Shown here in pieces: positions 59,603 to 64,000 of a stretch of DNA of 64,000 bases. Position numbers and translations under genes: made by a program. Origin of the DNA: Undibacterium umbellatum. GTDB lineage: Bacteria > Pseudomonadota > Gammaproteobacteria > Burkholderiales > Burkholderiaceae_D. The number at the start of each line of letters is the position of its first letter. The stretch's first letter is position 1. The stretch spans positions 124,001 through 188,000 of the forward strand of contig NZ_JACOFX010000005.1 in NCBI RefSeq assembly GCF_014284125.1. Reading direction: 5' to 3'. The notes under the pieces were generated by a model that was given only the letters and a program-made list of their open reading frames with translations, did no database searches and had not been told where the DNA came from.

Positions 59603-61627
59603 ATGCCAGGCAAAATTGAAGTGTCCAGAGTTGCCCTATACCGCGCTATGGTAGAACAGGCTCTGGATGCCTTGCTGGTATTGGAAGATGGCATTTTCAT
59701 TGATTGCAATCCCAGTGCCGAAAAAATGTTTGGCTTATCAAGAGAGCAATTACTTGCCAGTGCGCCTGTACATTTGTCTGCTCCCTTTCAATTCGATGGC
59801 CAGGATTCCCTGACTGCCGCAAACAGTTATATAGAGCTGACCAAGGCTGGTCAGCCCCAGCGTTTTGAATGGGCTTCACGCAGGGCAGATGGCAGCCTGT
59901 TCATATCCGAAGTTGCTCTGAGTTTGCTGGAAGATGGTGGCCGTCTATGCATCATTGCTGTGGTACGTGATATTTCCGAGCGCAAGCAGGTAGAGCTTGC
60001 CGCACGCAAAAAAAATGAGAAGCTGCGTGTTTTGCTGGAAAATTTTCCCGGCGGCGTTTCATTGATCGATGAAAATCTGCGCGTAGTTGCCTGGAACAGC
60101 GAACTGTTGCGCATGCTGGATTTGCCGCCAGCTCTGTTTCAGGGCCTGCCACCGCTGGCCCGCGCGGTGTTTGAAGCGAATATCAAACGCGGTGAATATG
60201 GTGAATTCAGCAGCGCCAGTGAGGAAGAAAAACTGGCTAAACTCATGGCTATCATACAAAGTGATACTCCCTATACTTACGAACGCCTGCGTTCTGATGG
60301 CAGCATCATAGAAGTGCGTGGCGTGCCGGTAGAGGGCGGTGGTTTTGTCACTACCTGTATGGATGTGACCGCCAAACGCCGCATAGAAATAGAGTTTCGC
60401 AAGCAATCCCTGTTTTTGAAAGCCGTGCTGGCGCATATGCCTCAGGGATTAAGTGTGTTCGATGATCAATTGAAACTGTATCTGTGGAATCAGGGTTTTC
60501 TCGATGTGCTTGGTTATCAAGCTGATACGATTTACCAGGGCGTGCCATTTGAAGATTTATTACGCATCATGGCAGAGCGCGGGGAGTATGGTGAAGGTGA
60601 TATCGAAGAGCTCATCAGCACGCGCTTGAAGCTGGCCAGGCAGTTTCAGGCACACGAATTTGAACGCACCCGTCCCAATGCCCATACCCATCTGGTGCAG
60701 GGCAAGCCAATTCATGAAAATGGCAAGCTGCAAGGTTTTGTCACTACCTATACCGATATCACTGAACTTAAAAAAGTACAGACGGCCTTTTCAAAAGCCA
60801 ATGCTTTGCTGGAGCAGAGTATCGTCGAGCGAACCACAGAACTGCGTCATACCCAGGATGACTTGATGCGCAGTGAAAAACTGGCTGCCCTGGGCTCACT
60901 GGTGGCGGGTGTTGCACATGAACTCAATACACCTATCGGTAACAGCTTGTTGACGGCCGGCACCCTGCATGCCAAGACCCAGGAGTTCGCCCAGAAGGTC
61001 GTTGACGGTAATATCCGCCGCTCAGACCTGACTGCCTATCTGCAGGCAGCACAACATGCCAGTGAATTGATAGAGCATGGTTTGAACAATGCCGCCGACC
61101 TGGTAGCCAGTTTCAAGCAAGTGGCAGTAGATCAGGCCAGTTCCAAGCGTCGCCGCTTCCACCTTGGCAAGGTTTGTCATGACGTGATCGCCACCATGAT
61201 GGCCAAGATACGTCAGGCAGGTTTGCAGATCAGTCTTGATATTCCTGTCCAGATAGAACTGGATAGTTTTCCGGGACCATTGGACCAGGTAATCTGCAAT
61301 CTGGTCGACAATGCCATCCTGCATGCCTTTGAGGGTCAGTCTGACGGACAAATCTGCATCCGCGCCATCATGCAAGGGCAAGACAAGGTAGAACTGCGCT
61401 TTGACGATAATGGCGTGGGCATACCCAGCGAAAACCTGGTCCGGGTATTCGACCCCTTCTTTACGACCAAACTGGGACAAGGCGGTACCGGGCTGGGCAT
61501 GAATATCGTCTATAACATAGTCACCAGTTTGCTGGGTGGTGATATCCGCATAGAAAGCGAAGAGGGTGCCGGCACCAGCTTCATCATACAAATCCCCCTT
61601 GTTGCTACTGTCGTTGATACCGAGTGA
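59603..61627 (+). CDS. Soluble three-PAS sensor histidine kinase (orphan)
   Basis: 674 residues without membrane segments. Three PAS domains (~10-130, ~150-270, ~290-410; the latter two of the PAS_7 type with NFPGGVSLIDENLRVVAWN and HMPQGLSVFDDQLKLYLWN), a coiled-coil linker, then an H box (GVAHELNTPIGN) and ATPase domain (VDNAILHAF, DNGVGIPSENLVRVFDPFF, GTGLGMNIVYNI). The AHELNTPIGN form belongs to a histidine-kinase group with atypical dimerisation helices. ATG 59603 is favoured over 59513. No response regulator gene is near. Confidence 0.85.
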   Translation: MPGKIEVSRVALYRAMVEQALDALLVLEDGIFIDCNPSAEKMFGLSREQLLASAPVHLSAPFQFDGQDSLTAANSYIELTKAGQPQRFEWASRRADGSLFISEVALSLLEDGGRLCIIAVVRDISERKQVELAARKKNEKLRVLLENFPGGVSLIDENLRVVAWNSELLRMLDLPPALFQGLPPLARAVFEANIKRGEYGEFSSASEEEKLAKLMAIIQSDTPYTYERLRSDGSIIEVRGVPVEGGGFVTTCMDVTAKRRIEIEFRKQSLFLKAVLAHMPQGLSVFDDQLKLYLWNQGFLDVLGYQADTIYQGVPFEDLLRIMAERGEYGEGDIEELISTRLKLARQFQAHEFERTRPNAHTHLVQGKPIHENGKLQGFVTTYTDITELKKVQTAFSKANALLEQSIVERTTELRHTQDDLMRSEKLAALGSLVAGVAHELNTPIGNSLLTAGTLHAKTQEFAQKVVDGNIRRSDLTAYLQAAQHASELIEHGLNNAADLVASFKQVAVDQASSKRRRFHLGKVCHDVIATMMAKIRQAGLQISLDIPVQIELDSFPGPLDQVICNLVDNAILHAFEGQSDGQICIRAIMQGQDKVELRFDDNGVGIPSENLVRVFDPFFTTKLGQGGTGLGMNIVYNIVTSLLGGDIRIESEEGAGTSFIIQIPLVATVVDTE

Positions 61628-61700
61628 TATGCTCGGGTATTCATGACCTGAGAGGGTGGTCGGCTATACTGTATGTCTTTTCGCATCAAGAAAGCCCCAC

Positions 61701-62042
61701 ATGTCTCAATTCCCCGCCTGCCCAGTCTGCTCCTTGGAAAACACTTATCCGGATGGCGACAATTATATATGTGCCGATTGCGCACATGAATGGCCCATGC
61801 AGGCAGCCACAGCGGCTGATGATAGCGATGAGCGCATCGTCAGAGATTCGAACGGCAATGTGCTGGCTGATGGAGATGCCGTCGTCATCATCAAGGACTT
61901 GAAAGTCAAGGGTTCATCCACCACGCTGAAGATGGGCACCAAAGTAAAAAGCATACGTCTGGTTGGTGGCGATCATGAGGTAGACTGTAAAATGGATGCA
62001 GGCAATTTCATGTTGAAAGCCTGTTACCTGAAAAAAGTCTGA
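61701..62042 (+). CDS. PhnA/YjdM-family zinc-ribbon protein
   Basis: 113 residues. An N-terminal zinc ribbon with two CxxC pairs ([18 protein letters not shown]) is followed by the PhnA beta domain ([38 protein letters not shown]). Historically linked to phosphonoacetate/alkylphosphonate use, but most members are of unknown role. ATG 61701 begins exactly at the ribbon. An SGNH hydrolase gene starts 13 bases later. Confidence 0.88.
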   Translation: MSQFPACPVCSLENTYPDGDNYICADCAHEWPMQAATAADDSDERIVRDSNGNVLADGDAVVIIKDLKVKGSSTTLKMGTKVKSIRLVGGDHEVDCKMDAGNFMLKACYLKKV

Positions 62043-62055
62043 TAGGGAGTAATGC

Positions 62056-62694
62056 ATGCGGCACATCCTGGTCTACGGTGATTCCATGTCCTGGGGCCTG
62101 ATCCCGACAACACGCAAACGTCTGAACTTTGAAGAACGCTGGCCAGGCGTGCTGGAGATTGGCCTGAATAGTGCCGATCAGCATGTACGAGTGGTCGAGG
62201 ATTGCCTGAATGGCCGCCGCACAGTCTGGGAAGACCCCTTCAAGCCTGGGCGCAATGGATCACAGGGCCTGGCGCAACGCATAGAAACCCTGACCCCGCT
62301 GTCACTGGTGATAGTCATGCTGGGTATCAATGATTTCCAGTCCATGCATCAGAACGATGCATGGTTATCGTCCCAAGGGCTGGCCGTGATTATCAACACC
62401 ATACGCCAGGCACCGATAGAACCGGGCATGCAGGTCCCGCCCATACTCATCGTTGCACCGCCACTACCTGGCATACCCAGAGGGGCGATCGCACCCAAAT
62501 TTGCCGGCTGCGAAGGAAAATGTATCGGCCTTGCAGATGCTTATAAAGAAGTCGCTGCCGCTGCTGGTTGTCACTTCTTTGATGCTGGCAGCGTCGTCAC
62601 TTCCAGCGAATATGATGGCGTGCATCTGGATGCAGACCAGCATTTGATACTGGGTTGGGAACTGGTCGGTGTGGTATCTGCGGTCTTGAAATAA
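62056..62694 (+). CDS. SGNH/GDSL hydrolase
   Basis: 212 residues, cytosolic. The four SGNH blocks are present: GDSMSWG (nucleophile Ser), the LNGRRT region with Asn/Gly, MLGINDFQ (Asn) and DGVHLDADQH (Asp and His). It is an arylesterase/lysophospholipase-type esterase; substrate unknown. ATG 62056 follows GGGAG by about six bases. The stop lies inside a long perfect hairpin. Confidence 0.87.
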   Translation: MRHILVYGDSMSWGLIPTTRKRLNFEERWPGVLEIGLNSADQHVRVVEDCLNGRRTVWEDPFKPGRNGSQGLAQRIETLTPLSLVIVMLGINDFQSMHQNDAWLSSQGLAVIINTIRQAPIEPGMQVPPILIVAPPLPGIPRGAIAPKFAGCEGKCIGLADAYKEVAAAAGCHFFDAGSVVTSSEYDGVHLDADQHLILGWELVGVVSAVLK

Positions 62695-62718
62695 GCCAGC
62701 TTCAAGCTGGCTTATTTC
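62688..62718. terminator. Perfect 15-bp hairpin between convergent genes
   Basis: GAAATAAGCCAGCTT (62688-62702) and AAGCTGGCTTATTTC (62704-62718) are exact complements around a single C. The SGNH stop codon lies in the left arm, and A/T tracts at both ends allow termination in both directions. Confidence 0.8.
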
Positions 62719-62757
62719 AGATACATTTCAGACTAAATTCATTACGTTGGCCTAGAC

Positions 62758-64000
62758 TCAGGCAAACTGAATTTGTCCGTCTGCAATACCTATCAATGCA
62801 ATTGCAGCGGCGATATCTGTCGCAGTGACTGCAGAAGCAATCGCAATACCATTCGTGATGGAAGCCTCTGGTGTCAGATAATTCAGGCCCCATTCGACGG
62901 CAAACTGATTGGCGACCTTGATTTTATTGTCGAGTAAATTGACGACCCAACCCCAGGTTGCATCATTCTTGAAGGCACGTGCACCTGCCAGTACGGCTCC
63001 GACCATGGAGCCACGGCTGTGTATGCCAGTCTCCAGTTCATTGAGCCAGTATTTCATGCCCGCAGCATCTGCACCATCGGTCCTGCCCATGGCATTTTTG
63101 TAAATGATATTGATGAAATCAGTATTGCTGAGGCTGGCGCTGTAACCGGTTTGTGCCGGGAATTGCGCTGCAGCGACAAAAAACGCATCACCGATCTGTT
63201 TGAATGTCATGCCTGCCTTGAACTGATTAATCCAGTAATCCAGCCCATCAGCATCCGGTACGCGATTGAAATACGCAACATACAACTCTTCCAGCGACTG
63301 CAATTCTGTCGTCTTGATGCTGCGGGCATTGTCATACACCGTAGTGTTGACGATATAGTCAGAAAACTGGATTTTTTCTACATTATGGGTAGCCCAGTAA
63401 GCCGCATTCTGATTCCCCAGCAACATGGTATTGCTACCGATTTCATTGACGAAATAGCTGCCACCACCTTTGCCCAGCTTGGCACTGATCACCAGGGTAT
63501 CAATACCGCTACCGCCATCAATATAGTCATAGCGCACAGTTTCAGGAGCACTCAGGCCGATCAGATTATTGCTCGCATCAAATTGGTAAATACTATTGTT
63601 GGCATTCAGGCTGCTGCTGGCACCACTGACATTGATAATGGTTTTGTCCAGCGTCGTATTTTCGACTTGCTGCGTGGTGCTCAGGTTTTTGCGTATGTAA
63701 CCCGTATTATCAACAGTCGTCAGGCTCAGGCTGGCACCGGATTTGTAGGCACCCGAAGCATAGGCGTCAAAATAGACTTTATCGTTACTATTAACCGTAT
63801 TGCCATTAATTTTCCAGGTAAAGGACAGCAAGCTGCTGTCAGGTGTCTCTGGCTGGTATATGCCAGGGATGCTGGAATACAGGTTAAGATAATCTCCTAT
63901 GGCCGCATAATATTTCAGGGCAAAGGCTTCTTTTTCAGGTGCACTGAATGCCACGCCCAAATGATTCATCTTGGAATCCTGGGTTGCCCTCCAGATGCCA
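62758..64000 (-). CDS. DUF4214-containing secreted/surface protein (partial, 5' end beyond right edge)
   Basis: The frame is open to the right edge; the first ATG inside is at 63969, but coding-like residues continue upstream of it (GIWRATQDSK), so the true start is outside. About 414 residues are visible. The middle is Ser/Asn/Thr-rich with Gly/Asp turns (YIDGGSGIDTLVISAKLG) like RTX-associated repeats; a DUF4214 domain follows (LYVAYFNRVPDADGLDYWINQFKAG region, then MGRTDGADAAGMKYWLNEL). Such C-termini are typical of type I-secreted or surface-layer-linked proteins. The first visible residues (PEKEAFALKYYAAIGD) could end a peptidase domain; this is uncertain. Confidence 0.75.
   Translation of the reverse strand, partial: GIWRATQDSKMNHLGVAFSAPEKEAFALKYYAAIGDYLNLYSSIPGIYQPETPDSSLLSFTWKINGNTVNSNDKVYFDAYASGAYKSGASLSLTTVDNTGYIRKNLSTTQQVENTTLDKTIINVSGASSSLNANNSIYQFDASNNLIGLSAPETVRYDYIDGGSGIDTLVISAKLGKGGGSYFVNEIGSNTMLLGNQNAAYWATHNVEKIQFSDYIVNTTVYDNARSIKTTELQSLEELYVAYFNRVPDADGLDYWINQFKAGMTFKQIGDAFFVAAAQFPAQTGYSASLSNTDFINIIYKNAMGRTDGADAAGMKYWLNELETGIHSRGSMVGAVLAGARAFKNDATWGWVVNLLDNKIKVANQFAVEWGLNYLTPEASITNGIAIASAVTATDIAAAIALIGIADGQIQFA

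Noticed and set aside
1..64000. tRNA genes, CRISPR arrays, insertion sequences and prophage genes.
   Set aside because: No tRNA cloverleaf, regularly spaced repeat array, transposase, integrase or phage structural protein was recognised on either strand.

Overview
The window looks like a chromosomal segment of a Gram-negative betaproteobacterium, most likely Burkholderiales and plausibly Oxalobacteraceae (an Undibacterium-like genome). This is an inference from moderate GC, the gene repertoire (fused IcmF, fused indolepyruvate oxidoreductase, TonB receptors, many LysR regulators) and the families of intergenic palindromic repeats; no rRNA or marker gene confirms it. I saw no tRNA, rRNA, CRISPR array, IS element, phage gene or attachment site.

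Layout. (1) 1-4650, plus strand: the phosphorylation end of a type VI secretion cluster: an unidentified 3' gene fragment, FHA protein TagH, PP2C phosphatase, membrane Ser/Thr kinase with a PEGA domain, and a TssQ-like TPR lipoprotein. (2) 4712-10678: an M24 peptidase, a repeat-rich spacer, a TonB receptor and a divergent, unusually short M9-like collagenase lipoprotein. (3) 10746-22089: the most unusual region. A minus-strand operon carries two DUF3034 beta-barrel genes, each followed by an exported truncated globin, and ends in an exported cupredoxin. It is flanked by a TPR protein, a dCache-HAMP-GGDEF cyclase, a second cupredoxin in an operon with a HAMP-GGDEF-EAL protein, and a third GGDEF protein. 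I read this as a candidate periplasmic copper/haem redox or gas-sensing module tied to c-di-GMP signalling. (4) 22158-29137: EamA exporter with a divergent Lrp regulator; a LysR, LytS-type kinase and LytTR regulator run with an acyltransferase; a DUF1348 gene divergent from a LysR across a clear palindrome.

(5) 29250-45467: a beta-glucan/glucose locus. It has a sugar ABC transporter, a LacI repressor, GH1, TonB receptor, GH16, GH3, glucokinase and an MFS sugar transporter. Four near-identical LacI-type palindromes (29250, 34817, 35060, 36656) mark its promoters. The inferred flow is: exported GH16 cuts the polymer, the TonB receptor imports oligosaccharides, GH3 and cytoplasmic GH1 release glucose, ABC/MFS transporters carry sugars inward, and Glk phosphorylates glucose. 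(6) 46462-53666: a giant indolepyruvate:ferredoxin oxidoreductase and a fused acyl-CoA mutase IcmF preceded by a 20-bp palindrome; both fit amino-acid/acyl-CoA catabolism. (7) 53685-64000: a long cruciform repeat, then mostly small independent genes (immunity-like orphan, lipoprotein, SnoaL, cupin, VOC, DinB, GNAT), an exported HExxH protease, an orphan three-PAS histidine kinase, PhnA, an SGNH hydrolase and the 3' part of a DUF4214 protein running off the right edge.

Start codons were chosen by eye from ribosome binding sites, signal peptides and overlaps. Domain calls come from recognised motifs, not searches.
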